A DNA stretch of 64,000 bases from Flaveria trinervia (taxonomy: Eukaryota; Streptophyta; Magnoliopsida; Asterales; Asteraceae): contig CM046452.1 of NCBI GenBank assembly GCA_025506515.1, forward strand, positions 42,111,874 to 42,175,873. Direction: 5' to 3'. Under the pieces are notes generated by a model that was given only the letters and a program-made list of their open reading frames with translations, did not search any database and was not told the DNA's origin. Position numbers and translations under genes: made by a program. Of the stretch, positions 54,621 to 64,000 are shown piece by piece. Every line of letters begins with the position of its first letter. Positions within the stretch are counted from its first letter, which is position 1.

Positions 54621-55240
54621 ACACTCCTTGTGTTGGGGGGAATGGCCCTGATCATATCTTTAATTTAGAATTGTTTCCAAACTATTCTAAACCTTCTTGT
54701 GAGAATGTTTCAGTTGGAATAGGTGCTCAAAATGATACTGATGTTAATGCTAATCAACTGTTTGAGCTACCCAGACCTCTTCCAGGTTCTCCGAGAGATG
54801 CAACAAATCAAGCTCCCACTATTCACATATCAGAAAGTATAATTATATCAAGGAATAGTGAAGGTTCAACTAGTGAACCACCTGCTGATCCTCAAAACTC
54901 ATCAGGTGATCCAACACAAAAACAACCTGACGAAGGTAGCATTTTGAAGGAACAAGTGACTATTAATGCTACTTCACAGCCAACAATTGATGATGTTTCT
55001 CATTCATTCAATCAGTCCACATTGAATGAACTTGAAACAACAACTGGACATAGTGTTCCAGTTCCTGAGCAAAATATGTCTAATCTGGACTTATCTTTGC
55101 AACTAGAAGTGATTCCTCATTTAATGATTCACAACACTCACCCAGTTAAGAACATCATTGGGGACGTCTCTAAAGGTGTGAGAACAAGAGGGCAGACTCA
55201 TCATAGGAATGTCTGCTTATACTCATGCTTCTTATCCTAG
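54621..55240 (+). pseudogene. pol: Pol linker of E
   Basis: 189 open codons (54671-55240), Ser/Asn/Gln/Pro-rich, with no domain, ending NIIGDVSKGVRTRGQTHHRN and a TAG at 55238-55240 where related elements have Gln. It is in the same frame as the following reverse transcriptase. Confidence 0.75.
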
Positions 55241-55255
55241 ATAGAACCCAAGAAG

Positions 55256-56107
55256 GTGGAAGATGCCTTGAAAGATAGTAGTTGGGTTGAATTGATGCAA
55301 GAGGAGCTGCTTCAATTCAAAAGACAGATGGTTTGGAACCTATGTCCGCTACCATCTGGTCAAGTACCAATAGGCACTAAATGGGTTTTTAGGAACAAAA
55401 GAGATGACAGAGGCTTGATCATCAAGAATAAGGCAATACTGGTAGTTCAAGGTTACACTCAAGAGGAAGGAATTGATTATATTGATCTCTTTGCACCTAT
55501 TGCAAGACTTGAGGCAGTTAGGATCTTCCTTGCTTATGTTGCTTCCAAGAACTTTACTGTCTACTAGATTGATATCAATTATGACTTTCTATATGGGGAT
55601 ATAGATAGGGAAGTGTATGTATGCCAGCGTCCAGGATTTGAAGACCCACAGCATCCTCACTATGTGTGCAAATTGGATAAAGCTCTATATGGGCTGCATC
55701 AAGCACCAAGGCTATGGTATGAGACTCTGTCTCACTTTCTCCTTAAGAATGGCTACACCAGAGGAACCATTGACAAGACTTTATTCATAAGGAAGTCTGG
55801 TAAGGCCATTTTGCTTGTTCAAGTCTATGTTGATGACATCATTTTTGGCTCTTCCAATGACCAAATGTGTAAAGACTTTGAAAGCATTATGAAAAAGAAG
55901 AAGATGAGTTCCATGGGAAAATGGATTTATTTCCTTGGAATTCAGGTGAAGCAACTAAAGGAAGGGTTTTTCATAAATCAATCTAAGTATGTCAATGACA
56001 TCCTAGAAAGATTTGAGATGAAAGATTGCAAGCTGGCCAAGACACCCAGACCCAGAAACCATAATCTTTGTCCTGACCTTAAGGGAGAGGATACTGATCA
56101 ACATTAG
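55256..56107 (+). pseudogene. pol: Reverse transcriptase of E (single frame, two TAG stops)
   Basis: EDALKDSSWVELMQEELLQF, VPIGTKWVFRNKRDDRGLII, IDLFAPIARLEAVRIFLAYV, a TAG at 55565-55567, REVYVCQRPGFEDPQHP, KLDKALYGLHQAPRLWYETL, LVQVYVDDIIFGSSNDQM (YVDD intact) and FFINQSKYVNDILERFEMKD, with a TAG at 56105-56107. Both stops stand where relatives have Gln. No frameshift. Confidence 0.92.
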
Positions 56108-56845
56108 TATAGAGCAATTATTGGTTCTCTGATGTATCTCACAGCTAGTAGACCTGATATTATGTTTGCAACTTGCATCTGTGCAAGATATCACGCTGCT
56201 CTAAAGGTGTCTCACCTAGCTACTGCCAAGAGCATCCTCAGATACCTCAAAGGAGCACCTAAACTAGGTCTTTGGTATCCTAGAAACTATGATTTTAATC
56301 TCTATGGATACTCTGACAGTGTCTATGGTGGTTGCAACATTGACAAGAAATCAACATTAGGAGGATGTCAATTTCTTGGTCGAAGGATCATCTCATGGCA
56401 ATGCAAGATACAATCCTGTGTCTCTACATCAACTGTTGAAGCTGAATATATTGTTGTTGCTAGTTGCTGTGCTCAGCTGTTGTGGATTCAAATTCAGATA
56501 TTGGACTATGGATTCAACCTTATTAGTACTCCTATACATACTGACAACAATAGTGCTATCTCCATCATTGAAAATCTGGTGAAGCACTCCAAGACAAAGC
56601 ACATTGATATCAGGTGCCATTTCATTAGAGATATTCATGAGAAGAATCTAATTAAACTAATCAAAATTGATTCAAATGAACAATATGTTGATCTCTTCAC
56701 CAAAGCTTTTGATGAACAAAGATTTAAGTATCTTATAACAACTATTGGGATGATAAACATTGATTACATTACCTCTAGTGAAAAACTTTTAATATGTAAA
56801 GTCATGTCAATACAAATAAAACCCTGTTACAAAAGATCTCTCTAA
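56108..56845 (+). pseudogene. pol: RNase H of E
   Basis: Same frame as reverse transcriptase: SLMYLTASRPDIMFATCICA, ILRYLKGAPKLGLWYPRNYD, GYSDSVYGGCNIDKKSTLGG (the second Asp of SDSD is Val), EAEYIVVASCCAQLLWIQ, KHSKTKHIDIRCHFIRDIHE and LFTKAFDEQRFKYLITTIGM. It runs about 25 codons past the usual IGMINID end to a TGA-free stop at 56843-56845. Confidence 0.92.
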
Positions 56846-57406
56846 AATTTTCTAAGTATAAATTTCTTTCGAAGAGAAATTAACCCTCGGAAGTTGTCTT
56901 CATATCTTCCGATGCAAAATTTCTCCAAGGTTAATTTTCTTCTAGAAAGAGTTTTTAGTCTCGGAAGAAGCGATTGATTTCATATCAGATCTACTTCCGA
57001 AGCTTACAAAATCTCTCCATTCGGAAAGCAATCTCTACTCTCGGAAGTAACATTTTACCTTCGGAAGTAGGAACTGCCTTCAGAAGACAAATTACCTTTG
57101 AAAACGTTTTATATTCGGAAGAGAGATTTTACTGTGTAACGGAAATCTCTTGGGCCCCGCACTATAAAAAGCAAAGATTTTGTTAATGATGTCAAATTAT
57201 TTAACTGAATTTAACCTTACTGCCCCTGTCACTTCATCCACTAAACCGTCATTTCACCTTATTCTAACACTTTACCATAATTCCACCCTCTTTTAAATAA
57301 TCCCGACTATTAACTCTCATCTTCTTACCACAAATTTTACAGCCCTAAAAGTTTCCTTGCTTCCAAATTCATCCAAGCTCAAACTACTCTACCTTCACTT
57401 TTTCCC
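56846..57406 (+). promoter_or_regulatory. Pol-aORF spacer of E: motif array and TATA box
   Basis: 561 bp. From 56868 to 57125 there are about fifteen units of TTCGGAAG, CTTCCGAAG and close variants, as in the E LTR (49826-50095). TATAAAAA follows at 57163-57170 in a GC-rich setting (GGGCCCCGCAC), and the aORF ATG is 237 bp further on, after a pyrimidine- and A-rich leader. The same block exists in X with the TATA decayed. Inferred internal promoter. Confidence 0.6.
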
Positions 57407-58060
57407 ATGGCCTTAAATCCTCAACAAAACCAAGTCGCACTTCTTGACTATTCAAGAGATGCGGACTTCTTTGAAATCATCTCCTTCCTCACCCAATCAT
57501 CCTACTATACAGCCTTGACTGTTAATCCCACAGTTTACCTCAACATGACTGAATTTTAAGGAAATAGTCAAGTCAAAACCCTAAATGGGATTCGTGTAAT
57601 ACGATCCCGCATTTGTGGCCAAGAGTTGGTCATCTCTGAACAACTCATCAGGGAGCATCTGGAGCTACATGATGAAGGTGCCCCTACTGAGTTCCCCAAG
57701 ACAAATTTAGACAGCACCTACATCCTCATGGGATATGATGGAGACGTGAGCAGGTCGACTGTCTAGAAATTCAACTTCTCTTACAACTAAAAGTTCCTCA
57801 TGCACATTGTCCTTCACTGCTTGTCAAACAAATCTGGGGGATGGGATCAAAACCCATATGAACTGGGGTGCCTAGTTCATGGAATGGTGAGAGGCCTGCG
57901 CTTCAACTACTCAAGATTTATGCTGCTTAATCTTATTGGAAATCTTCAGAGGGAAACATTCTTTATGTATCCCAGATTTCTTCAGCACATTATCAACTGT
58001 GAGCTAGACCAGAGGTGGCTTGTCTGTGTAGCCACTCTGTTGTCCCTTACATGAGGCCAA
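57407..58060 (+). pseudogene. aORF N-terminal domain of E
   Basis: ATG at 57407: MALNPQQNQVALLDYSRDAD, YYTALTVNPTVYLNMTEF then a stop, IRVIRSRICGQELVISEQLI, REHLELHDEGAPTEFPK. After a stop (Trp/Gln positions near 57765 and 57788) the frame continues LMHIVLHCLSNKSGGWDQNP, LVHGMVRGLRFNYSRFMLLN and FFMYPRFLQHIINCELDQRW. This is the best-readable copy of the conserved aORF core. No signal peptide or transmembrane helix. Confidence 0.75.
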
Positions 58061-59890
58061 CCATCTTTAGAATATTGAAGAGGGTATCCACCAACTTCAC
58101 TGGAAGGTACACTTCTTTACCTCCTAGTATGACTAAGCACATCGCTCCTGGTGACATCCATGTTCACCCCACATGTGATGAACCCACACTAGCAACTACA
58201 ACCACAATGCCAACATTACCTTCTCCTTCCATCACCATTACCTACATAAGACGCCCCAAACAAACCTTGTTCAATCTACTCTGATTGAACAAACTCCTGT
58301 TTTTCAACCTAAAAAGGCTAGAGTGGAACATTGGGCTCCCACTCACTCTGAGGTCTCACCTTCCTTCACTATCAACCTCAATATGGGTCTTGAGTCTCAT
58401 TAGTCTCAAACTCATAAGCCCATTACCCAATCTGAAAGGCCTTAAGCTGAGTCTTTACACTCCTCTGAGTAGCCAATAAGGGACAACCCAATCAGTGGCT
58501 AATGCCTGTAGACATTGACCAAGGTCCCGGGTCAGTAGGTTTAACCACCTTATCTTCCACTGACCTTCTTTTTAAAACTGATAAAGAGATAACATCTCTC
58601 CATGGCAATGATTTGATCTACAACACCCTCTCCAGGATCAACAGAGCCTAGAGAGTCCTGTTATCTCTAGCCCCCATCAGAAAACCATTACTAAGGTGAG
58701 TCCCACTGATGTGGAGGGGACTCATACAGATTCAGCTGCCACTACAGAAGGTGCCTCAATGGACCCTATGGACAGTGGTAATGATTCGGAGACTGAATAT
58801 ATGGCAACCACGCCTTTTGATGACTCTGACAGAGACATCACTAAGCAAGGGAAACCAAGGTGCCAAGAAACCACATCTGGTGGTGAGGCTGAACATACTA
58901 GGTATGTTACATCATCTCCTCGTGATTCTTCAAAAGAAGATAAGGGAATCATGAAACTCTTCATTAAAGACCTACTATCTAAAGTTTCAAACATTCAATC
59001 CAAGTTTAGGACTTTAGAAGAAAGGTCTGCCACTCAGTAACTTGAGATTGACAATCTCAAGGCTCAACTAGCTAAGAAACAGATTGAGAGATATGTTAGG
59101 CACGTACCTGTTCAGGTCTCCTAGACCTCTTCCTCTAGCTCATCTGGCTCTCAAGATCATGCTACCAAAAAGGAGGAGAGTGATCAGAGACAAACATCTG
59201 AGGACCCACAGAGCCAATCTTCAACTTTTAAATATTCGGCTCCTATCACAACTTCTTCTGAATATTCGGCTTCTAAATATTCAACTTCTAAATATTCGGC
59301 TCCTATCAAAACTTCTTCTAATCCATCTCAAGTAAATCTAACAATTGATTCAAGGATGCTCAGAGATCTCTACAGCTTCTTTTCTCAGTTCTTGTTGAGA
59401 TCTACTCGTGATCAGCCAAGTCTTGACGCTGCCATGATATACTTTGGAGGTGAAGAGCTTCAGAGGATAACTGCACCTTCTACCACTATGGAAGAAGTTG
59501 GTCAACCTAAGGTCCACATGGAACCTGAGATTCAATTCGAATGGGAAATGGGGACTGATGGCCTAGGAACTAAAACAGTTAGGATAGAATCTGCATTCCC
59601 ACATACTTTCGAAGCTGAAGTTAAAGCCTCGGAAGAACAAGCTGAATCTTCCGAAGCTGAAATGGAAGCTGCGGAAGGACTATTCAAAATGTCCGAGGAA
59701 CTAATCATCACAGATGCAATCCTAGAAATGGCATCTGAGGTGAACAATGAGGACTTTCTAGATCAACCTCCTCTCCAGACACCCTCTCTACCTCTCCTAC
59801 AATCAGAATCCACTATCCAAGAACCACCAAAGTCAAGTTCTTCAAAAGATACCAAAGGAAAACAGAAGATAACTGTGGAAGAGCTTTAGG
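58061..59890 (+). pseudogene. aORF linker of E
   Basis: Broken low-complexity sequence, open at 58696-59040 (Thr/Asp/Ser-rich) and 59356-59889 (LRDLYSFFSQFLLRSTRDQP, then Glu/Ala/Ser-rich). A short repeat KYSAP/KYSTS/EYSAS at 59225-59320 precedes the latter. Motifs CTTCCGAAG and CTTTCGAAG occur in the coding DNA at 59607-59690, translated as SSEAE-type repeats. Confidence 0.6.
59220..59325 (+). repeat. Minisatellite TAAATATTCGGCTYCTA in the E aORF
   Basis: Five imperfect copies of AATATTCGGCT/AATATTCAACT in a 100-bp stretch, giving repeated (K/E)YSA(P/S) in the protein. Confidence 0.8.
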
Positions 59891-61400
59891 AAGAGGAGAA
59901 GATTGAAAAGCTGAAAAGAAAAGGGAGACTTCCAACTGAAGCTGTTGGCTGCTAGTACAAAAGCAGCTGCAGCCAACCAGGAGGCTGTCAACAACAAAAA
60001 AGAGAGAGGAGATCATTGACCAGCTCATTCAGCTCGGAGCTGCTAATGAAGAAACACTCCTACTACCACTAGAGGAGTTGGTGGAACTCGAAAAGGTAAC
60101 TAGGCTGTAACAGGAGGTAGCAAGGTTGGCCTTAGAGGAAGAAAAGGAAAAGGAATAGAGGGAAGCTGACATGCAGCTCAGGAGGGAAAAGATAGATTTC
60201 CTAACCTCTAGAGGCTTCTCTATTCAAAAGCTTTCTCCATATAATGATGAAACGGTCCTTTGGCTCTTCAACAAAGAGCAGAATCAAATGGAGAAAGAAA
60301 GATATAGAGCTACAAGAGAAAAGTTGAAGGAGAAGAAAAAGAAAGAAGAAGAAGCAATGGCATCTGCAACCAGGAAGATAGGTGACAAAGCCTGGATGAA
60401 AGACTATCTCCAGGCTCGGCTTCTCTAGAAGGCAGGTGGGTCCCATGTCTGAAAGGACACTCCACCGAATTGTTAGTGAGATCAAAGCTCACATTCGTTC
60501 AGGGAAAAGAAAAGACATGTATAGAAGGGTATAGGGGATAACCTTCACACCAACCACTCAACCCCAACCTGAACCAATTCCTACTCCCTTCACCTCAAAA
60601 CTAAACCTTACAGTCCTGAACCCACACCTTTACCTTCATCCACTTCCTCACCTCAACCACCAAAAATGCCCATCCTTCAACCCAAAACTCATACCAGAAC
60701 CACCTCACCACATCCTACCCAATAACCTTCCCAACCATCCCCTCAGCCTTCTAAACATCTCTCTCTAGAAGAGTTTAAAAGAATCAAGAATAGGCTCTTC
60801 AATTGCACAACCCTGAGCGATATCTCCTGTGAAGAAGACTCCATCAAGCTAACCTCTGTCGATGGATCTTCACGTTCCCTCACAAGAGATCAATTTCTTG
60901 ATCTACCCAGAGGAACACTGGACCAGGCTGGAGTACTTCTGGGCATCAACTTAGAATCATTAAATGATGAAGAGAAGAAACTAAGAAGGAAGCTGGTGAC
61001 TCTACTAGATACAAGGAAAGAGGAAAGTATTCCTAGTTAGTCTCTTGTGCCTAGAAAGAATATACTCCAGTCAAGGTTCGATGAAGCTACTCACAACTTT
61101 GTTGTGGAAAGTGAGAACAGTGAAGTTAACAGGCTGAATGCCACCTCTCTGCTACACTCCAGCAGCTTTGATATTGCTGAGTTAGCAGAGAAACCTTTCT
61201 ATAGATGGTGGAAGGTCCTGAATTAGAACCTATAGTTTAATGGAACTATGATTATAGCTCCCATCAACTAACTCTTTTACAAACTTCTCAGCACCACATC
61301 AGGGAAGAACAAGGAGACTGATAAGTATTTACTCTCCCTAGTGCTGAAAGTTTTGAGGAGCAAAAACAAGTGAAGTTTTGAGGAGCGGAAACAAGTGAGG
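59891..61400 (+). pseudogene. aORF coiled-coil and C-terminal part of E
   Basis: Strongly charged helices (59890-60160 in mixed frames; 60171-60428 open: QLRREKIDFLTSRGFSIQKL, NKEQNQMEKERYRATREKLK) form a probable coiled coil, similar in place to C 15922-16140. A Pro/Thr/Gln-rich piece follows (60540-60750), then LEEFKRIKNRLFNCTTLSDI and NDEEKKLRRKLVTLLDTRKE, and a C-terminal piece with FYRWWKVLN near 61200. Ends near the polypurine tract (61418-61428). Confidence 0.55.
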
Positions 61401-61428
61401 TTTTGGTAGCATCAGCCTAGGGGGAGTT

Positions 61429-62284
61429 TGTTGGATCAAGAAGAAGTCTGGTGCAACCAAAACCAAATCACTTAGACAAATTCTGGTGTTGCTTACAAAG
61501 GCTTCCGAAGCCAACTGTGGAACTTCCGAAGGAAGTAGAGTTCTTCCGAAGAAAAAGTAAAAGTTCGCTTCCAAAGGCAAAGCTCTACTTCCGAAGATAA
61601 AGTATTCACTTCCGAAGAAGAAGTCTCAAAAAAAGAAATTAGAAAACTACTTCTGAAGTATGAAGAAAGAAGAAGTTCTCAAGCCTCAGAAGAAGCAGCC
61701 TCTTCTGAAGTATAAGTGACTTCGGAAGTGCTTCTTCTTCCGAAGCCATTTAACCTTCGGAAGACACTTCTATGAACCAGTGGACATAAGTATGGTCTCT
61801 GACACTCCGCTGCAGACCTCTGATACTGCATGGCGTTTTCTCAAAAAGCCATGTAGTTGACCATACTTTATTCCATTGTTCACCTTTTTATGTTAGGACA
61901 AGTTACCAACTTTAGTTGGTGACAAAAGGTAAGTCAGGGACATGTCCTGACTACCATATCATAGATAAAGTCTTTTCTGAGATATGTTAACTATAGCTTT
62001 GCAGTATTTGCTTTAGTTAGAGGATTCCAGCTGGTATCAAAGTATATCAGGCTGTAGGTAGTATTATATATAGTTTCTCATTGTAACTCATAAAGATATG
62101 CTTGTAAGAGTCTTGTAATATTTGAGTTGAGAAGCAATATATGCAAGTACCTTGAAAATTACTTCATGTGTTTTATTACTTATTACATTGTTATCAACTC
62201 TTGAAGACTTTGCCTTCATCTTGAGAGTTGTTTAAGTGATTTTGAGAGAAAATCAAGTGTTTAGTGACACAAACTGATCCTGCA
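61429..62284 (+). repeat. 3' LTR of E
   Basis: 856 bp from TGTTGGATC (after CTAGGGGGAGTT) to GATCCTGCA. Array of CTTCCGAAG/CTTCGGAAG at 61500-61765. The right edge is supported by the TG...CA ends, by CATAA after it and by the resumed match to B gag (ATTAGTTTCAATG against ATGAGCTTCACTG at 7267). Confidence 0.88.
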
Positions 62285-62720
62285 CATAAATTAGTTTCAA
62301 TGCATCCCACAACTACTTAGCTGTTTTGAATTTCTTGAAACTTCTGTATACAAAGTTTGGAAGAGCAGTCTAAAGGGTTGTCATGGCTTTCTGATCAATT
62401 TCTCTTCTCTTTCTATCTTCATCCGAGTAGTTAGCCATAGCCTTTGGAATCATACCACCTCCAGCAATAGTTGATGAGGTGCTTGGTATGTTAGGTCCTC
62501 AGACAACAAATTCCCACATCTTGGATTCTTGTGACTTGATGAAACCTTCCATTCTTTGGCACCAAGTGTCAAAGTCTTCAAGAGTGATCAGTTAGGACTT
62601 TTTGATGGTTCCAGTTTCCATATCAGCTTTAGTGATAGCTTCCATTTGAGATGTTAAGTATTTTGTGTGTATGTGTGAGGGATCTTAAGATGGTGAGATC
62701 TTACAATAAAGTGCATGGAA
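62285..62720 (-). pseudogene. gag: Gag N-terminus of A2
   Basis: Reading leftward from the primer site: Gag start MEAITKADMETGTIKKS and a stop, then WCQRMEGFIKSQESKMWEF, IAGGGMIPKAMANYSDEDRK and RREIDQKAMTTL. It matches the start of E Gag (SRRMEGFLRYQDSKMWNSI). Interrupted at 62289 by E. Confidence 0.85.
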
Positions 62721-62721
62721 A

Positions 62722-62733
62722 GCTTTGATACTA
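62722..62733 (-). other. Primer-binding site of A2 (decayed)
   Basis: TAGTATCAAAGC, two G-to-A changes from TGGTATCAGAGC. Confidence 0.85.
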
Positions 62734-62735
62734 AT

Positions 62736-63558
62736 TGCATGACCATTTAAGGGGTTGGTCAGTTACAACACAACACATAATAAGGAGAGTTGATTTAGAA
62801 CACTTAATAAATCAAATGGGGAACTTCCAACCCATCACCTTGATACTAAGTAAAACAATTAAGAGAAAGATAGAACAAGAACAATAACAAATAACACAAG
62901 TGTTTGGTTTTCAAGAATGATGTATATTGATCTCAATTTCCTTACAAGTGTTTACAAAGCATACAAGGATTGAAGATTACAAAGGACCTGAGATACTTTA
63001 TACTGCATCCTACAACTGGCCATACTTTGAAGGCCAATTAGATACATGATCTACACAAAATAAAATCAATGTAGAGTCAAAAGGTAGATTGCCTTTTGAC
63101 TAGTGACTATGACATGCCATAGCTCACATCCTAAAATATTAAAAAAGGATAAAAGTACATAATGTAGAAAGAAATAGACTCAAGACCTCAATGTATAGTT
63201 TACCAAAAGCATGGTCCTTTCACCAACTTGTGAAAGTTGGTAAGTCAAACATAGTTCCAGTGGAAAGGTGGCTCAACTTTATAGTAAAAGGTACATCAAA
63301 TAAAGCATGTACTCAAAGGTCATCGGAAGATATCTGTCTTCATAAACTGGCTTCGGAAGACTTTGTCTCTGAAGCTTCGGAAGACTTCATCTTTGTCTTC
63401 AGAAGATGTTGGTCTTGACTTTGGAAGATTTTATACTTACAATGTTTTCTAATGCAGAGTGTGAAACTTCTGAATTATTTTACTTCAGCACTTTGTGCAT
63501 GCATGAAGGACAGACTGTTTGGATGTTTGGGTTGCATCAGCCTCATATGAATCTTACA
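62736..63558 (-). repeat. 5' LTR of A2
   Basis: 823 bp, minus strand, starting TGTAAGATTC at 63558 and ending GGTCATGCA at 62736. TATAAAGT at 63002-62995; CTTCGGAAG-type array at 63310-63480. Clearly more diverged from its partner (23606-24430) than the LTR pairs of C, D and E. Confidence 0.92.
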
Positions 63559-64000
63559 TAGGATCTTGTCATTAGTGAAAGAACCATCAGGGAGCATCTG
63601 AAGATTCATGATGAAAGTTTCCCCACTGTCTACAAGTTCAACTTCTCATACAACTAGAAGTTCTTGTTGCACATCGTTCTCCATTATCTTTCCAACAAAT
63701 TATGGGTTTGGGATCAATCTCATACAAATTGGGCTGTCTAGTCCATGGGTTGGTCAAAGGTCTCTGATTTAATTACTCAAGGTTTGTCCTTAATAACCTC
63801 TGAGGTAACTTTAATGGATCCATTTTACATGTATCCCTTGTTTATTCAGCATCTTATCAAATGTGAGATGTATTAGGATAAGCTTCAATGTGAAAATATT
63901 CTTCTTGTCGCTCACATGAGGCCAGGAATCTTCAAAACACTGAAGAAGGTGTCCACCAACTTAACTAGAAGATTCACTGATCTTCTTTTGGGTATGCTTG
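63559..64000 (+). pseudogene. aORF of X, resumed after A2
   Basis: Plus strand, continuing from 23605: REHLKIHDESFPT, then directly VYKFNFSYN with a stop, LLHIVLHYLSNKLWVWDQ, FYMYPLFIQHLIKCEMY and MRPGIFKTLKKVSTNLTRR to the window edge. It matches E 57630-58110 but lacks about 75 bp that E has between GAPTEFPK and the STV region. Frames broken; the element continues to the right of the window. Confidence 0.8.

Larger units (their letters stand above)
49755..62284 (+). mobile_element. Element E: full-length Sirevirus-like element
   Basis: 12,530 bp, plus strand, in A2 gag. Two LTRs beginning TGTTGGATC; the 5' LTR is truncated at its end together with part of the primer site. Full domain order gag, protease, integrase, reverse transcriptase, RNase H, spacer, long aORF, polypurine tract. 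Most breaks are Gln-to-stop changes, so the reading frames are otherwise long: reverse transcriptase to RNase H is one frame from 55256 to 56845 with two TAG stops. Confidence 0.93.
23606..63558 (-). mobile_element. Element A2: family A copia element carrying D and E
   Basis: Minus-strand element with LTRs at both ends (23606-24430 and 62736-63558). Removing D (with one duplication) and E (likewise) leaves about 12.3 kb in the correct order: 5' LTR, primer site, gag, protease, integrase, reverse transcriptase, RNase H, spacer, aORF, polypurine tract, 3' LTR. It interrupts the aORF of X. Flanking 5-mers are CAGGT (23601-23605) and TAGGA (63559-63563), only 3 of 5 identical, so the duplication has decayed. 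Its two LTRs differ far more than those of C, D or E. Confidence 0.9.

Noticed and set aside
58722..58994. Minus-strand 90-codon ORF in E
   Set aside because: Shadow of the low-complexity plus-strand aORF linker.
57407..61400. aORF as a true retroviral envelope
   Set aside because: No signal peptide, transmembrane helix or cleavage site visible in any of the copies; the name envelope-like would be positional only.

Overview
The window is plant nuclear DNA, AT-rich and made almost entirely of LTR retrotransposons. I find no host protein gene and no intact RNA gene. All the protein-coding elements belong to the Ty1/copia superfamily. They have a long Gag with an extra C-terminal part, pol in the copia order (protease, integrase, reverse transcriptase, RNase H), and a further ORF (here 'aORF') between pol and the 3' LTR. 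That layout, the 10.7-12.5 kb size and the tRNA-Met-type primer site TGGTATCAGAGC point to the Sirevirus (SIRE/Maximus) lineage. A eudicot with a large repeat-rich genome is the best guess; the family cannot be named from this sequence.

The window is a stack of insertions up to four deep. Outer element X (+) occupies 19161-23605 and resumes at 63559-64000. Its gag is interrupted by element B (-), whose visible parts are 2517-7392 and 18118-19160. B is interrupted by element C (+, 7393-18117, perfect 5-bp target duplication CTATA) and by element F (+, visible end 1390-2516). F is interrupted by element A1 (+, visible end 1-1389). The aORF of X is interrupted by element A2 (-, 23606-63558). A2 is interrupted in its own aORF by element D (-, 24823-39960, duplication AGAAT) and in gag by element E (+, 49755-62284, duplication CATAC/CATAA). 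D is interrupted in pol by a solo LTR, G (31366-34219, duplication GCTAC). With nested DNA removed, A2 and D are each about 12.3 kb, E is 12.5 kb and C is 10.7 kb.

Every gag-pol is broken. Many stops are Gln codons turned into TAG or TAA, and several catalytic residues are lost by G-to-A changes, as expected of methylated, silenced copies. D is the best preserved (protease DSG, integrase and YVDD intact, few frameshifts). C has lost most of its reverse transcriptase but keeps both LTRs, Gag zinc knuckles and the aORF.

The most interesting signal is between pol and the aORF. In several elements this spacer carries the same family-specific short palindromic motifs that crowd the LTR, and in C, A2 and E it then has a TATA box before the aORF start. 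It looks like a second, LTR-like promoter for the aORF. In D the aORF is instead preceded by a convincing intron acceptor and a matching donor. The aORF proteins of the different families share an N-terminal core and, in some families, C-terminal motifs despite very different linker lengths.
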